A DNA stretch of 38,486 bases from an uncultured Lachnospiraceae bacterium. GTDB lineage: Bacteria; Bacillota; Clostridia; Lachnospirales; Lachnospiraceae. The stretch covers positions 1 to 38,486 of the forward strand of contig CANQMR010000028.1 of NCBI GenBank assembly GCA_947625015.1, read 5' to 3'. The notes below the pieces were generated by a model. The model saw nothing but the letters and a program-made list of their open reading frames with translations, did not search any database and was not told the DNA's origin. The translations under genes were made by a program, and so were the position numbers. Positions 8,646 through 17,995 of the stretch are shown in pieces; within the stretch, counting starts at the first letter, position 1; each line of letters starts with the position of its first letter.

Positions 8646-9881
8646 TTATGCGTACAGCGGGTATTTGGAGGTAATGGATTTTACCAGCTCCATAGCCCTT
8701 TCCTCGTCCTTGTCAATCACTGCCGCCTTAATGGCGTCGGCGATGATAACCATGTCGTCCTCATTGGCGCCGCGGGTGGTAATGGCCGGGGTGCCTAAAC
8801 GGATACCGCTGGTTACAAACGGAGACTTCGGATCATTCGGTACCGTATTCTTATTCGCCGTAATATGCACACTGTCTAAAAGCTTCTCCACTTCCTTCCC
8901 AGTCAGGCCAAGGTTCTGTAAATCCACCAGCATCAAATGGTTATCCGTACCGCCGGAAACAATCTTGAAGCCTCTCTCCATCAATGCGCCGGCAAGGGTT
9001 GCCGCATTTTTTACCACCTGTGTCTGGTATGCCTTGTACTCATCAGACAAGGCTTCCTTCAGGCAGACCGCCTTTGCCGCAATCACATGCATGAGCGGAC
9101 CGCCCTGGATTCCCGGAAAGACTGCTTTATTAAAGTTATATTTCTCATTAACCTCATTGCTGGAAAGAATCATACCGCCCCTCGGACCTCTTAATGTCTT
9201 GTGGGTGGTCGTGGTCGTCACATGGGCGTAGGGAATGGGACTCATATGTAAGCCTGCCGCCACCAGTCCTGCAATGTGGGCCATATCCACCATCAGTACA
9301 GCGCCAACCTCATCTGCGATTTCCCGGAAACGCTTAAAATCAATGGCTCTTGCATAGGCGGAAGCGCCTGCCACAATGAGCTTCGGTTTGCACTCCTTCG
9401 CAATGCGGAGCACCTCGTCATAATCGATAAATCCGTCGTCATTGACGCCGTAGGGCACCACATTGAAATATTTGCCGGACATATTAACCGGCGAACCATG
9501 GGTTAAATGTCCGCCATGATTTAAGTTCATTCCCATAAAGGTATCTCCCGGCTCCATAATGGCAAAAAATGCCGCCATGTTGGCCTGTGCGCCGGAATGG
9601 GGCTGAACATTGACATACTCGCAGCCAAAGAGTTTCTTAGCCCGCTCTCTTGCTAAATCCTCAACTACATCCACATGCTCGCAGCCGCCGTAATACCGCT
9701 TTCCCGGATAGCCCTCTGCATATTTGTTGGTCAAGGGGCTTCCCATAGCCGCCATAACTGCCTTGCTGACAATATTCTCAGATGCAATCAACTCAATATT
9801 GTCATTCTGCCGGTTAATCTCATCCGTCATGGCCTTAGCCACTTCCGGATCTAAGTTACTGATTTCCTCAAAACTGTACAT
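8646..9881 (-). CDS. glyA: Serine hydroxymethyltransferase
   Basis: PLP enzyme that interconverts serine plus tetrahydrofolate with glycine plus 5,10-methylene-tetrahydrofolate, the main source of one-carbon units. The 411-residue product has the standard SHMT length and motifs: '[10 protein letters not shown]', '[17 protein letters not shown]', '[12 protein letters not shown]' with the PLP-binding Asp and His, and '[16 protein letters not shown]' with the Schiff-base Lys. An ATG five codons upstream (9896) overlaps the ribosome site GGAGGT; the ATG at 9881 sits eight bases after it and is the better start. The gene appears monocistronic. Confidence 0.96.
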   Translation of the reverse strand: MYSFEEISNLDPEVAKAMTDEINRQNDNIELIASENIVSKAVMAAMGSPLTNKYAEGYPGKRYYGGCEHVDVVEDLARERAKKLFGCEYVNVQPHSGAQANMAAFFAIMEPGDTFMGMNLNHGGHLTHGSPVNMSGKYFNVVPYGVNDDGFIDYDEVLRIAKECKPKLIVAGASAYARAIDFKRFREIADEVGAVLMVDMAHIAGLVAAGLHMSPIPYAHVTTTTTHKTLRGPRGGMILSSNEVNEKYNFNKAVFPGIQGGPLMHVIAAKAVCLKEALSDEYKAYQTQVVKNAATLAGALMERGFKIVSGGTDNHLMLVDLQNLGLTGKEVEKLLDSVHITANKNTVPNDPKSPFVTSGIRLGTPAITTRGANEDDMVIIADAIKAAVIDKDEERAMELVKSITSKYPLYA

Positions 9882-9927
9882 TCTTTTTACCTCCATAAAA
9901 TAATAATGCGCCCTTGCAAATCAAATA

Positions 9928-9976
9928 AATGACGACGCACCTTCACGCCGTCATTATCGCTCCTGCCTGTATTATA
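9928..9976 (-). promoter_or_regulatory. glyA upstream region: -10 box and 5' leader hairpin
   Basis: On the minus strand a TATAAT lies at 9976-9971 with no good -35. Downstream of it, arms AATGACG (9949-9955 read on minus) and CGTCATT (9928-9934) form a seven-base stem with a 14-base loop and no T run, so it is a leader hairpin and not a terminator. No known riboswitch class is recognised. Confidence 0.35.
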
Positions 9977-10205
9977 CAAAAGTCGTATGTTCAGGATCTG
10001 CTGGTTTGTACGGTGGCGGTAACGGCATCCATGCTATCACGCTTCGGTCCTTGCTGTCTCTTCCCCGGACCTGTATAATAAAACCGTTCAGCCGGAAGCT
10101 GTAGCTACGCACTACCGTATTGATTCCATTGCTGCAAATAAATAGATTGTTCCGCCGGATCTCTTCCACACTGGGCATCCTTTCACTACATAAAATCCAT
10201 TGCAT
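9972..10205 (-). CDS. DUF551-like small protein
   Basis: A 77-residue protein matching the DUF551 pattern: an N-terminal 'W...SERMPS.EE' and a C-terminal 'VIAWMPLPPPYKP'. DUF551 proteins are short, often phage-associated, and of unknown function. The ATG follows GAGGAG by about eight bases. On the minus strand an AT-rich segment with TATATA-type boxes (around 10240-10250) could be its promoter. Its 3' end reaches the -10 box proposed for glyA. No operon partner is certain; the Ig-like/LRR gene lies 65 bases upstream on the same strand. Confidence 0.7.
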   Translation of the reverse strand: MQWILCSERMPSVEEIRRNNLFICSNGINTVVRSYSFRLNGFIIQVRGRDSKDRSVIAWMPLPPPYKPADPEHTTFV

Positions 10206-10270
10206 GCTCTCTTCTCCTCAATCTTCTGGTTTTCACATTTATATATAGTATTGTACACTGAAATATGTAT

Positions 10271-11155
10271 TTAGGCAAGCAAGTATTTTTTAATTTTCAT
10301 CGTCTTTTCATAACCTGTCTTGCCCTTAAATAATTTTTTATATTTCTTTATTTGTTGTTTTGGACATTTAATTGTTGTTTTCGCATCAATGTTCTTTATT
10401 GCATTTTCTCCTATGCTTTTCAGCGCAGTACCCTCTATGATTATTTTTTTCAAATTTATACAGCCGGAAAAAGCCTCCCTGCCAATCTTTTTTACATTGC
10501 TTCCAATGGCGACAGATTCCAGCCGCTGATTATCCTTAAATGCCTTTGACGCCAGTTCTGTTACCGGACAAGTCTGTCCGTCTATGTAGATGGCGGCAGG
10601 AATGACTATCTCCGTTTTCTCATTGTTTATCAGTTCCACAAAAGCCACCCCTTTTATCCGATTGTCCGTTTTTTTGAATTTATATATGCCGGAGCAACCC
10701 GGTTCTTCAATCCGGATAAATTCCTCTGGGCTATCCGGACTCTTCTCATGGACAAGTTGGACCGCCTCTTTTTCCTGAGCAGGTTGGACTTCCTCTTTTT
10801 CCTCCGACACAACCACTTTTTTCTCCTGAATGGCTTGCGCCGCCTCTTTTTCCTTCGGCATAACTTCCCTTTTTTCTTGAATAGGCTGGGCTGACTCTTT
10901 TATTCTCCTCGGCTGCCTTTTTGTAACTGTAACCAGACAGCCGCCTAACACCTCGCTTTCATCTTCAGCTAAGGCCGTTATTACTGCTTTTCCCTCCCCT
11001 ATGCCTGTGACTAAACCGTCTTTGACCGTTGCCACAGCCTTATCGCTGGTACTCCATTGAATCATTTCCCTGTCTTTATCTGCGTATGCTTTTGCTCTGA
11101 GCTTTAAGGTTTCCCCTATGAATAGTTCGATTGACTTTACGTTAAGTCTTTCCAT
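10271..11155 (-). CDS. BIG2 Ig-like plus BspA-type leucine-rich-repeat protein
   Basis: About 294 residues. The first ~80 form a BIG2-like Ig domain ('KSIELFIGETLKL...WSTSDKAVATV.DGLVTGIGEGKAVITA'). A charged linker (about 90-140) contains three imperfect copies of a Q..QEK...EEK unit. The C-terminal part (about 145-265) has BspA/LRR_5-type repeats ('VTELASKAFKDNQRLESVAIGSNVKKIGREAFSGC'), followed by a Lys-rich end. Such domains are usually surface-exposed, yet no signal peptide, membrane helix or sorting motif is visible. An ATG at 11170 is also in frame; the ATG at 11155 has GGAG nine bases upstream. Function not known. Confidence 0.75.
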   Translation of the reverse strand: MERLNVKSIELFIGETLKLRAKAYADKDREMIQWSTSDKAVATVKDGLVTGIGEGKAVITALAEDESEVLGGCLVTVTKRQPRRIKESAQPIQEKREVMPKEKEAAQAIQEKKVVVSEEKEEVQPAQEKEAVQLVHEKSPDSPEEFIRIEEPGCSGIYKFKKTDNRIKGVAFVELINNEKTEIVIPAAIYIDGQTCPVTELASKAFKDNQRLESVAIGSNVKKIGREAFSGCINLKKIIIEGTALKSIGENAIKNIDAKTTIKCPKQQIKKYKKLFKGKTGYEKTMKIKKYLLA

Positions 11156-11170
11156 ATCTACATTCTCCAT

Positions 11171-11303
11171 ATCCAGTTATCGTTAATGTATTTAAATCTT
11201 AAAAAAGTTGATAATTAATATTATCGTTATAATTATACGATTATACGAATTATTTTGCAACGAATATTTTTAGTATAATTAACGCATAAATCTAAAGATT
11301 GGG
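11171..11303. promoter_or_regulatory. Divergent region with repeated TTATCGTTA and ATTATACG motifs
   Basis: This gap separates the minus-strand Ig/LRR gene and the plus-strand XRE gene. TTATCGTTA occurs at 11177-11185 and 11221-11229 (44 bases apart), and ATTATACG is repeated in tandem at 11232-11247. A TATAAT at 11274-11279 could be the -10 of the XRE gene, with TTGCAA upstream at a short spacing. The repeats are plausible operators for the adjacent XRE regulator; this is inference. Confidence 0.5.
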
Positions 11304-11621
11304 GTGAATGATTTGAACAGGATTTTAGATAAAATCACACAAATGCGATTGGAACGCCATTGGAGTGAGTATCAATTGGCAGAGAAATCCGGACTTACCC
11401 AGTCCACCATTTCATCATGGTACCGCAAGGATATTCTTCCATCCATTCCATCACTGACAAAAATCTGCGATGCATTTGGAATCACCTTGTCTCAATTCTT
11501 TTTGGAAAATAATGATAACACTGTACTTTTAAATGAAAATCAGTTGGAACTTTTAGAGGCGGCGTCAAAATTAGACGCCGCCCAATATGCAAATCTGATA
11601 AATTTTTTAAAATCTCTTTGA
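11304..11621 (+). CDS. XRE-family helix-turn-helix regulator
   Basis: Small DNA-binding protein of about 105 residues. The Cro/CI-type HTH covers about residues 8-65 ('SEYQLAEKSGLTQSTISSWYRKDILPSIPSLTKICDAFGITLSQFF'). The C-terminal ~35 residues are helical with no known ligand domain. The start is uncertain: GTG at 11304 or, with GGGGTGA five bases ahead, TTG at 11313. Single small XRE proteins of this type are common in Clostridia and their targets are rarely known. It is divergent to the Ig/LRR gene and may control it. Confidence 0.88.
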   Translation: MNDLNRILDKITQMRLERHWSEYQLAEKSGLTQSTISSWYRKDILPSIPSLTKICDAFGITLSQFFLENNDNTVLLNENQLELLEAASKLDAAQYANLINFLKSL

Positions 11622-11653
11622 GGGGATACTTATTTTTTAACAACTATATTTTA

Positions 11654-12367
11654 TTACACTTCAACCTTCTCATACTTTCCGGTTTCCGTATCAATTATAA
11701 TCATCGCAGATTCTCCGATTTGGCGGCCGTCACGATAGGTTGAAAACACATCTGTTGAAATAATTCCATCCTTTTCAAATATTCTTTCCACAGGAGTATG
11801 TCCCACCACTTGATGATAGATATCATTTCTGAAAGTATCTACATCCACATTCTGCGGTCTGAGCCACAGCGGGGAGAGATCATTCCAGAGATAATCCTGC
11901 GATGCACCATTTACCGCTGCTACCACATCATCTATATCAGCTTCAAGCAGGTCTTCGTCAAGCCATTTTACAAATTCGTTTGTAAGTCCTCCATGCGAAA
12001 ACAGCACATTATCTATTCTATGTATAATATTAATCTGTGATGAATTGCGAAGTATATTCGCCAGTTGTTCCAGCTTAGAGATAACTGTTCTTTCTGCATA
12101 TGGCGAATATCCTGTTTCAAGTCTTCCCCACAAATAACTGATATCATGATTGCCATAGCACCACAGCGTTTCCGGGTAAGTATTAGCATATTTTATCGCT
12201 CGGTCAAATGTCTCCTTGTAACGCTCCACTTGAAATTCCATATTCCAGTCATCTGGTATATCCATCAGACACACTGCACTGTCAGCTTTCCCGGCGTTCA
12301 TGATATTTTCTGCCTGATCAAATATCCATGTTTTCAGATGAATATCAGGAATCACAAGAACTCTCAT
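11654..12367 (-). CDS. Calcineurin-like metallophosphoesterase
   Basis: Cytosolic phosphoesterase of about 237 residues with the dinuclear-metal motifs of the family: 'DIH' (D8, H10), 'LMDIPDDW', 'YGNHD', 'SHGG' and 'GHTP'. The order matches PPP-like bacterial serine/threonine phosphatases and ApaH-like enzymes, but the substrate cannot be named. Three ATG codons lie close together; ATG 12367 has GGAG nine bases upstream and begins directly at the conserved strand, so I chose it. It follows the EAL gene by 43 bases on the same strand and may be the last gene of the hipB-hipA-EAL operon. Confidence 0.85.
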   Translation of the reverse strand: MRVLVIPDIHLKTWIFDQAENIMNAGKADSAVCLMDIPDDWNMEFQVERYKETFDRAIKYANTYPETLWCYGNHDISYLWGRLETGYSPYAERTVISKLEQLANILRNSSQINIIHRIDNVLFSHGGLTNEFVKWLDEDLLEADIDDVVAAVNGASQDYLWNDLSPLWLRPQNVDVDTFRNDIYHQVVGHTPVERIFEKDGIISTDVFSTYRDGRQIGESAMIIIDTETGKYEKVEV

Positions 12368-12410
12368 AAACATCATCTCCGTCCATACTTCCTCATTTTG
12401 CTATGGAATC

Positions 12411-13610
12411 TTAATCCAAATTCTGGCACAGTGCAATCACCAACACATCATCCACAGAGGGATTCTTCACGAAATAATCTGTCGTCTCCACCCTTCTGTA
12501 CACTCCGTCGTCTCCCATCTGCCTTGTCACCACGCTGACCGACTTTTCACCCCGGTTATAGGCGTCCATTAGATTGGAAATCGTAAATGTGCTGCGGAAC
12601 AATTCCCTGTCCTCCGGGTGCATAGTAGAAGCGCCATGTTGAATCAGTTCATCAAAGACGCCGGTGGAGGGGCAGGTCCGGCTGGTGAAATTCTCATAAG
12701 CCATCATATAAAAGCTGTTTCTCGTCAGATTGGCAAAAATTACCAGCGGAAATCTGGTAAATACTGCTTCAAGCAGCAGATTGGTGGCGCTGGAAGGCGC
12801 CTGGGTGAGCAATATGTCCTCCGTCTCCTCTGCCTCCTCCCGGTTCCTGCAAATTTCCATGAAATCCTGCTCCGCCATAGGCTTTGCAAAGAGAAAGCCC
12901 TGTATCAGCTTGCAGTCGCAGGTACGCAGAAATCCTAACTGCTCTCTGGTCTCCACTCCCTCCGCCACTGTAGTCAGCTTCAGCCGATGGGCAAAGTTAA
13001 AAATGCTCTCTAGCACAATCCGTTCCTTTTCATCTTCACAGTTCCGGCTCAAAAGGGATTTATCAATCTTTAACACATCTACAGGAATATCCTTGACAAA
13101 ACTTAAGGAAGACAGCCCGCTTCCAAAGTCGTCAATGGCAACGCAAAAGCCTGCCTCCCGGATACCGCTGATATGCTCCGCAATCCGGTCTGACTGGTCC
13201 ACTAACGCCGACTCGGTAATCTCCACCTCGATCAGCTTATGGGGAACGCCATACCGGTCCACCGTCCGGCACAGCTTTTCCACGTAATCCTCTTCATATA
13301 TATGCATACGGGAAAAATTCACAGCCACAGGAACACTATGGATTCCCTTATCCGCCTGCTCCTTCAAAAAGGCGCAGACTTCATTTAACATATACCAGTC
13401 CAGTTCCACAATGCCCTTTCCCTGCTCTAACTGGGGGATAAAACTGCCCGGCATTACCATAGTTCCGTCCGCCTTTATCCAACGCACCAGCGCTTCTGCG
13501 CCTTTCAGCTGGTTGGTCAGGGCATTATACTTTGGCTGATAATATACTTTCAGCTCATGTCTATCCATCGCCGCTTTTACTTCTTCATATAAAGTGTCCA
13601 CTTCCTGCAT
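12411..13610 (-). CDS. EAL-domain c-di-GMP phosphodiesterase with C-terminal PAS-like segment
   Basis: 399 residues. The EAL domain occupies about 10-255 and keeps the motifs needed for c-di-GMP hydrolysis: EALVRW, 'VNFSR', 'EITES', 'DDFGSG', 'LKIDK', 'AEGVET' and 'QGFLFAKPM'. There is no GGDEF domain and no membrane helix. The last ~120 residues ('NSFYMMAYENF...MHPEDRELFRSTF') resemble a PAS_3-type sensor fold, an uncommon order. The gene starts 33 bases after hipA and is probably co-transcribed with it; GGAG lies eight bases before the ATG. Predicted role: lowering cytosolic c-di-GMP in response to an unknown cue. Confidence 0.9.
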   Translation of the reverse strand: MQEVDTLYEEVKAAMDRHELKVYYQPKYNALTNQLKGAEALVRWIKADGTMVMPGSFIPQLEQGKGIVELDWYMLNEVCAFLKEQADKGIHSVPVAVNFSRMHIYEEDYVEKLCRTVDRYGVPHKLIEVEITESALVDQSDRIAEHISGIREAGFCVAIDDFGSGLSSLSFVKDIPVDVLKIDKSLLSRNCEDEKERIVLESIFNFAHRLKLTTVAEGVETREQLGFLRTCDCKLIQGFLFAKPMAEQDFMEICRNREEAEETEDILLTQAPSSATNLLLEAVFTRFPLVIFANLTRNSFYMMAYENFTSRTCPSTGVFDELIQHGASTMHPEDRELFRSTFTISNLMDAYNRGEKSVSVVTRQMGDDGVYRRVETTDYFVKNPSVDDVLVIALCQNLD

Positions 13611-13643
13611 TTTCTTTCTCCTCTCCCTGTTTGTATATCACCG

Positions 13644-14909
13644 TTACTGGTAACAGGCCCAAAATGCCGGTCTCATATATTCCCTTGCATTTCTCGACAA
13701 ATGATATTTTTCTGCCAATGCCTCCCAGTTGTCCTTGATGACATTTTTTGTATTATCAACAATTTCCTGCGCCGCTGAATCCGTCAAACCATATAATTTT
13801 GCAGTAGATAATGCCAGGTCAAAGGATATTGTATTATCCTCATCATCAACATTTAATGCAAGATGATTGCCATAAATATCAGGATTAACATCAAACAATG
13901 GGGATAATGTCCATCCTCCTTTTTTCAGAAGAAATCCATGATTTCTTAAATGATCATCTGTATTGGAAACTGCCATATTAAAAACCACCCGTCTCCACAG
14001 TTCCTCTAAATCCTCTTTAGGACATACTCCATGGGCTTTAATAAATGAAGCCAAATCAAGGTAACTGCTCCCATCCTCTCCTGACGCGCCGTCTGTTTTC
14101 CCCAGCAAATTCATGGCTGAAGCAAAATGTATTCTGTCGTTTCCCTGTCTGTCAAATCTCTTTACTAAAAATGTACTGCCGGTTTTAGAGAAAGTTTCCA
14201 ATCTGGATTCTGGAACCTTCAAGCCGCATAAGCCTGCCAGATCATGAACAACTTTCTCCCATGCACCCACATTGTGTTCATCATATTTCGACGGAAATTT
14301 GGCTATCCATAAAGAACCATCGACAGACATAACATTGGCTTTGGGCCTTGCCCCTCCTAAAGAGGAACCGGGAGCCAATAGCTGTTTTAACCATTTTTCC
14401 TCTAACCCGCTTTCATCATTTTCAAAGGACAGACTTGCAGCCTCTAACTGCCTTAGCGTAATCCATGGGGGTGTTGATAACGCTGTATCATCTGACAAAA
14501 ATGGTCCATTCTCATAGAAAGAAAAACGAAGCGCCCCCATCCTGGCATCATCATACACACCCAACAGGTAATCACTTTCTGTCAGCGCTTTTGGTTTCCT
14601 CTGTTCTTTTCTGGCGGCTATTGCCTCTCGTCGTTTCATCAATAACCGTCCCCAGCGGTCAGGACAGGAATCTGCAAACATACCGAATATTTTTTTATCC
14701 ATAGGGGCATACTGTCGCCCGCTGTATAATGCCAAATCGGGATCAAGCATAAGCATATTACTATTTGCCGAGGAGAGCCATGCCTCATCATATTCAAAAG
14801 CATATATTTCTTTTCCCTTAACCACATCAACATATAATCTGCCGACTATACCCGGTGCAGATTTGTCCCAGACCTGATGAACATATATTACCTTTTGATT
14901 ATCTGACAT
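13644..14909 (-). CDS. hipA: HipA-family serine/threonine kinase toxin
   Basis: 421 residues, typical HipA length. Known HipA kinases phosphorylate tRNA synthetases or related targets and cause growth arrest. The N-terminal HipA-N1-like part contains 'GRLYVDVVKGKEIYAFEYDEAWL'. The Gly-rich loop 'SSLGGARPKA' at about 193-202 and 'LWIAKFPSK' form the ATP site; the catalytic loop 'SNTDDHLRNHGFL' and the metal site 'SPLFDVNP' are both intact, so the kinase should be active. hipB ends two bases upstream. GGAG precedes the ATG. The native target in this organism is unknown. Confidence 0.92.
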   Translation of the reverse strand: MSDNQKVIYVHQVWDKSAPGIVGRLYVDVVKGKEIYAFEYDEAWLSSANSNMLMLDPDLALYSGRQYAPMDKKIFGMFADSCPDRWGRLLMKRREAIAARKEQRKPKALTESDYLLGVYDDARMGALRFSFYENGPFLSDDTALSTPPWITLRQLEAASLSFENDESGLEEKWLKQLLAPGSSLGGARPKANVMSVDGSLWIAKFPSKYDEHNVGAWEKVVHDLAGLCGLKVPESRLETFSKTGSTFLVKRFDRQGNDRIHFASAMNLLGKTDGASGEDGSSYLDLASFIKAHGVCPKEDLEELWRRVVFNMAVSNTDDHLRNHGFLLKKGGWTLSPLFDVNPDIYGNHLALNVDDEDNTISFDLALSTAKLYGLTDSAAQEIVDNTKNVIKDNWEALAEKYHLSRNAREYMRPAFWACYQ

Positions 14910-14911
14910 GC

Positions 14912-15232
14912 CTACTCCTCTCGTTTAGGTGCCCGCCGCCGGACCGGCAGTTCCAAATCCTGCAATTTTCTTCCCAGTTCATCATCCTTTGCCACTAACA
15001 ACAGGTCTTTATCCATATTATTCAATGCATGCAGTACAGCGGCATATATCCCCACAGCAACCGACGGAGAACCCTTTTCTACAGACCACAATGTGGTCCT
15101 GCTGATACCCGCCCTCTCGGCAACCAAATCCACAGACAACCTTCTGCGCAGCCGAGCCAGTTTAATCTGCTCGCCCATTTGTTCCAAAATCTGTTCTGTC
15201 TGCGGCAGCAGTACTACGGACCTTTTGCTCAT
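14912..15232 (-). CDS. hipB: HipB-like XRE antitoxin
   Basis: DNA-binding antitoxin of the HipBA pair, about 106 residues. The HTH is at about 25-75 ('IKLARLRRRLSVDLVAERAGISRTTLWSVEKGSPSV'), which is the usual HipB arrangement. The C-terminal tail is basic ('PVRRRAPKREE'). An ATG seven codons upstream (15253) has no ribosome site, whereas GAGG lies eight bases before ATG 15232. The promoter just upstream is a near-consensus one with flanking direct repeats, which fits autorepression by HipB or HipBA. hipB and hipA are two bases apart. Confidence 0.88.
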   Translation of the reverse strand: MSKRSVVLLPQTEQILEQMGEQIKLARLRRRLSVDLVAERAGISRTTLWSVEKGSPSVAVGIYAAVLHALNNMDKDLLLVAKDDELGRKLQDLELPVRRRAPKREE

Positions 15233-15270
15233 CTCATCCGCCTCTCGTTTCATATAATTTCAATTCTATA

Positions 15271-15328
15271 TATCGTTAATTATTATAAACATTGAGAGTA
15301 CTTTTGTCAATTTTTATTAACATTAAGA
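15271..15328 (-). promoter_or_regulatory. hipBA promoter with flanking direct repeats
   Basis: On the minus strand, TTGACA (15310-15305) and TATAAT (15287-15282) are separated by exactly 17 bases, a full consensus sigma-A promoter. Two direct repeats that match at 13 of 15 bases, TTATAAACATTGAGA (15283-15297) and TTATTAACATTAAGA (15314-15328, plus-strand reading), are 31 bases apart; one covers the -10 and the other lies just upstream of the -35. The distal copy overlaps the last codons of clpB. A further TATCGTTAAT at 15271-15280 is also found at 11178-11187. Confidence 0.75.
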
Positions 15329-17911
15329 CTTTCTATGTTGTGCCGTCAGCTTTCCGTCCACCGCATCAATGACAATCTCCTCCTGCACGCCCACATCTCC
15401 GGCAAGAATCAACTTCGCCACCAGAGTATCCACATTTTTCTGAAGATACCGCTTAAGCGGTCTTGCCCCATATACCGGATCATATCCATGCTCCATGATA
15501 TAATCTCTGGCTTTGTCACTGATTACCAGCTTAAGCTCCTTTTCTTCCAAAAGCCGGTTCAAATCCACAACCATCAAATCAATAATACTGCCAATGTTAT
15601 CCTTCGTCAACGGTTTAAATAAAATGGTCTCATCCAAGCGGTTTAAAAACTCCGGACGGAAATGCAGCTTTAACTCATCAAGCACCTGCTGCTCTGCCTC
15701 CGGCTTAATATCTCCATTTTCATCAATGCCCTCTAACAAGGAAGCGGAACCGATATTGGAGGTCATAATCAGAATGGTATTTTTAAAATCAACGGTTTTC
15801 CCTTTGGAATCCGTAATCCGTCCGTCGTCTAGCACCTGTAACAGCACATTAAATACATCCGGGTGGGCTTTTTCAATCTCATCAAAAAGGACGACGGAAT
15901 AGGGCTTTCTCCGGACTGCCTCGGTAAGCTGTCCGCCCTCGTCATATCCCACATATCCCGGAGGCGCTCCAATCAGTCTTGCCACAGAATGTTTCTCCAT
16001 ATATTCACTCATATCAATGCGGACCATGCTGGCCTCATTGTCAAACAACGCCTGCGCCAGCGTCTTGGCAAGCTCCGTCTTGCCTACGCCGGTAGGCCCT
16101 AAAAACAGGAAGGAACCAATGGGCTTAGAGGGATCTTTTACGCCCGCTCTTGAACGGATAATGGAATCGGATACTAACTCCACAGCCTCATCCTGGCCCA
16201 CTACCCGCTGGTGCAGCGCCTCGGACAAATGCAGTGTCTTATTGCGTTCCCCTTCGGTCAGCTTGGAAACCGGAATCCCCGTCCACTTGGAAACAATGCC
16301 TGCAATCTCCTCCTCGGAAACATTTTCATGCACCAGACTTTTCTCTTTGCTGCCCTCTTTCGCCTCTAACTCCGACAACTGCTTTTGCAGCTCCGGCAGC
16401 TTGCCGTACTGCAATTCCGCCGCCTTGTTCAAATCGTAATCCCGCTGGGCAATCTGTATCTCATTGTTGACCTGCTCTATCTGCTCCTTGACTACCCGCA
16501 CCTTGTCAACGCCCATTTTTTCATTATCCCAGTCCGCCTTCATTGCGGCAAATTTTTCCCGCAGTTCTCCTAACTCCTCCTGCAATTTGACAAGCCGCTC
16601 TTTGCTCAAGCGGTCCTCTTCATTTTTCAGCGCCGCCTCCTCAATCTCTAACTGCATCATCCGGCGGCTGATTTCGTCTAACTCCACCGGCATGGAATCG
16701 AGCTCTGTCTTAATCAGGGCGCACGCCTCGTCAACTAAGTCAATCGCCTTATCCGGCAGGAACCGGTCCGTAATATAACGGTTAGAAAGCGTGGCCGCCG
16801 CCACAATGGCGCTGTCCGTAATCTTTACGCCATGGTACACCTCATAGCGGTTTTTCAGTCCCCTTAAAATGGAAATGGTGTCCTCCACACTAGGTTCATC
16901 CACCGTAACCGGCTGGAACCGCCGCTCTAAGGCCGCATCGGTCTCAATATATTTCCGGTATTCATCCAAAGTGGTTGCGCCGATACAGTGCAGCTCGCCT
17001 CTGGCTAACATCGGCTTTAACATATTGCCGGCATCCAACGCGCCGTCCGTCTTACCGGCGCCCACAATGGTGTGCAGTTCGTCGATGAACAAAATAATCT
17101 CGCCCTCGGAATTTTTCACCTCGTCCAAAACCGCCTTCAGACGCTCCTCAAATTCGCCCCGGTATTTTGCCCCCGCAACCAAAGCGCCCATATCCAGCGC
17201 AAAAATCTGCTTATCCTTAAGTCCCTCCGGCACATCTCCCCGCACAATCCGCTGGGCCAGCCCTTCTACTGCCGCGGTCTTGCCCACGCCGGGTTCCCCG
17301 ATTAACACCGGATTGTTCTTGGTCTTTCTGGACAAAATGCGGATAATGTTCCGAATCTCCGCATCCCTGCCGATTACCGGATCTAACTTCTGCTCTCTGG
17401 CCCGCTTTACCAGATCATAGCCGTATTTTTCCAGACTGTCATAGACGGCCTCCGGATTATCGCTTTCCACGCGCTGATTGCCCCGCACTTCAGCCAGAGC
17501 CTTTAAAAACCGCTCGGAGGTAATGCCATATCCCATAAACAATCCCTTTAACGCCTTATTGGGATATTTCAACAGGGCAAGGAAAATGTGCTCTACGGAA
17601 ATGTAGTCGTCCTTCATCTGCTTGGCTTCCTTTTCCGCGTGGACGAAGGTTTTCTGAAAATCAGAGCTGGTAAACAGATTGCCGCCGGAAACCTTCGGGC
17701 GGTACGCCACCATTTTCTCCGCCTCCTTGGAAAAATGCTCCAAATCAATATCCATTTTCTCAATCAGCTTGGCAATCAGGCTGTCCTCAACGGTAATCAG
17801 GCTGTATAAAATGTGCTCCTGGTCGATTTCCTGATTGTTGTATTCGTAGGCGAGCTTTTCGCAATTCTCTACGACCTCTAAAGATTTTTTCGTAAATTTT
17901 TCTGCATTCAT
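15323..17911 (-). CDS. clpB: ATP-dependent disaggregase ClpB
   Basis: Hexameric AAA+ unfoldase that resolves protein aggregates together with DnaK. The 862-residue product has an N-domain (about 1-145), the first AAA module with Walker A 'GEPGVGKT' and Walker B 'ILFIDELH', a coiled-coil M-domain (about 400-520), and the second AAA module with 'GPTGVGKT' and '[14 protein letters not shown]'. The M-domain separates it from ClpA/ClpC forms. An ATG 14 codons upstream is in frame, but AAGGTGGG before ATG 17911 and the 'MNAEKFT' N-terminus fit the family. A CIRCE element over the promoter indicates HrcA control. Confidence 0.96.
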   Translation of the reverse strand: MNAEKFTKKSLEVVENCEKLAYEYNNQEIDQEHILYSLITVEDSLIAKLIEKMDIDLEHFSKEAEKMVAYRPKVSGGNLFTSSDFQKTFVHAEKEAKQMKDDYISVEHIFLALLKYPNKALKGLFMGYGITSERFLKALAEVRGNQRVESDNPEAVYDSLEKYGYDLVKRAREQKLDPVIGRDAEIRNIIRILSRKTKNNPVLIGEPGVGKTAAVEGLAQRIVRGDVPEGLKDKQIFALDMGALVAGAKYRGEFEERLKAVLDEVKNSEGEIILFIDELHTIVGAGKTDGALDAGNMLKPMLARGELHCIGATTLDEYRKYIETDAALERRFQPVTVDEPSVEDTISILRGLKNRYEVYHGVKITDSAIVAAATLSNRYITDRFLPDKAIDLVDEACALIKTELDSMPVELDEISRRMMQLEIEEAALKNEEDRLSKERLVKLQEELGELREKFAAMKADWDNEKMGVDKVRVVKEQIEQVNNEIQIAQRDYDLNKAAELQYGKLPELQKQLSELEAKEGSKEKSLVHENVSEEEIAGIVSKWTGIPVSKLTEGERNKTLHLSEALHQRVVGQDEAVELVSDSIIRSRAGVKDPSKPIGSFLFLGPTGVGKTELAKTLAQALFDNEASMVRIDMSEYMEKHSVARLIGAPPGYVGYDEGGQLTEAVRRKPYSVVLFDEIEKAHPDVFNVLLQVLDDGRITDSKGKTVDFKNTILIMTSNIGSASLLEGIDENGDIKPEAEQQVLDELKLHFRPEFLNRLDETILFKPLTKDNIGSIIDLMVVDLNRLLEEKELKLVISDKARDYIMEHGYDPVYGARPLKRYLQKNVDTLVAKLILAGDVGVQEEIVIDAVDGKLTAQHRKS

Positions 17912-17995
17912 AATAGTCCCACCTTTCATGCATATTTCACATTGCCGCTCCATGTGTATATAAGTAGTATGTTAAGTTTTTCGGTAACTACCCAT

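Noticed and set aside
8602-9231. A 209-codon plus-strand frame opposite glyA
   Set aside because: Antisense to a certain housekeeping gene and composed of low-complexity shadow sequence.
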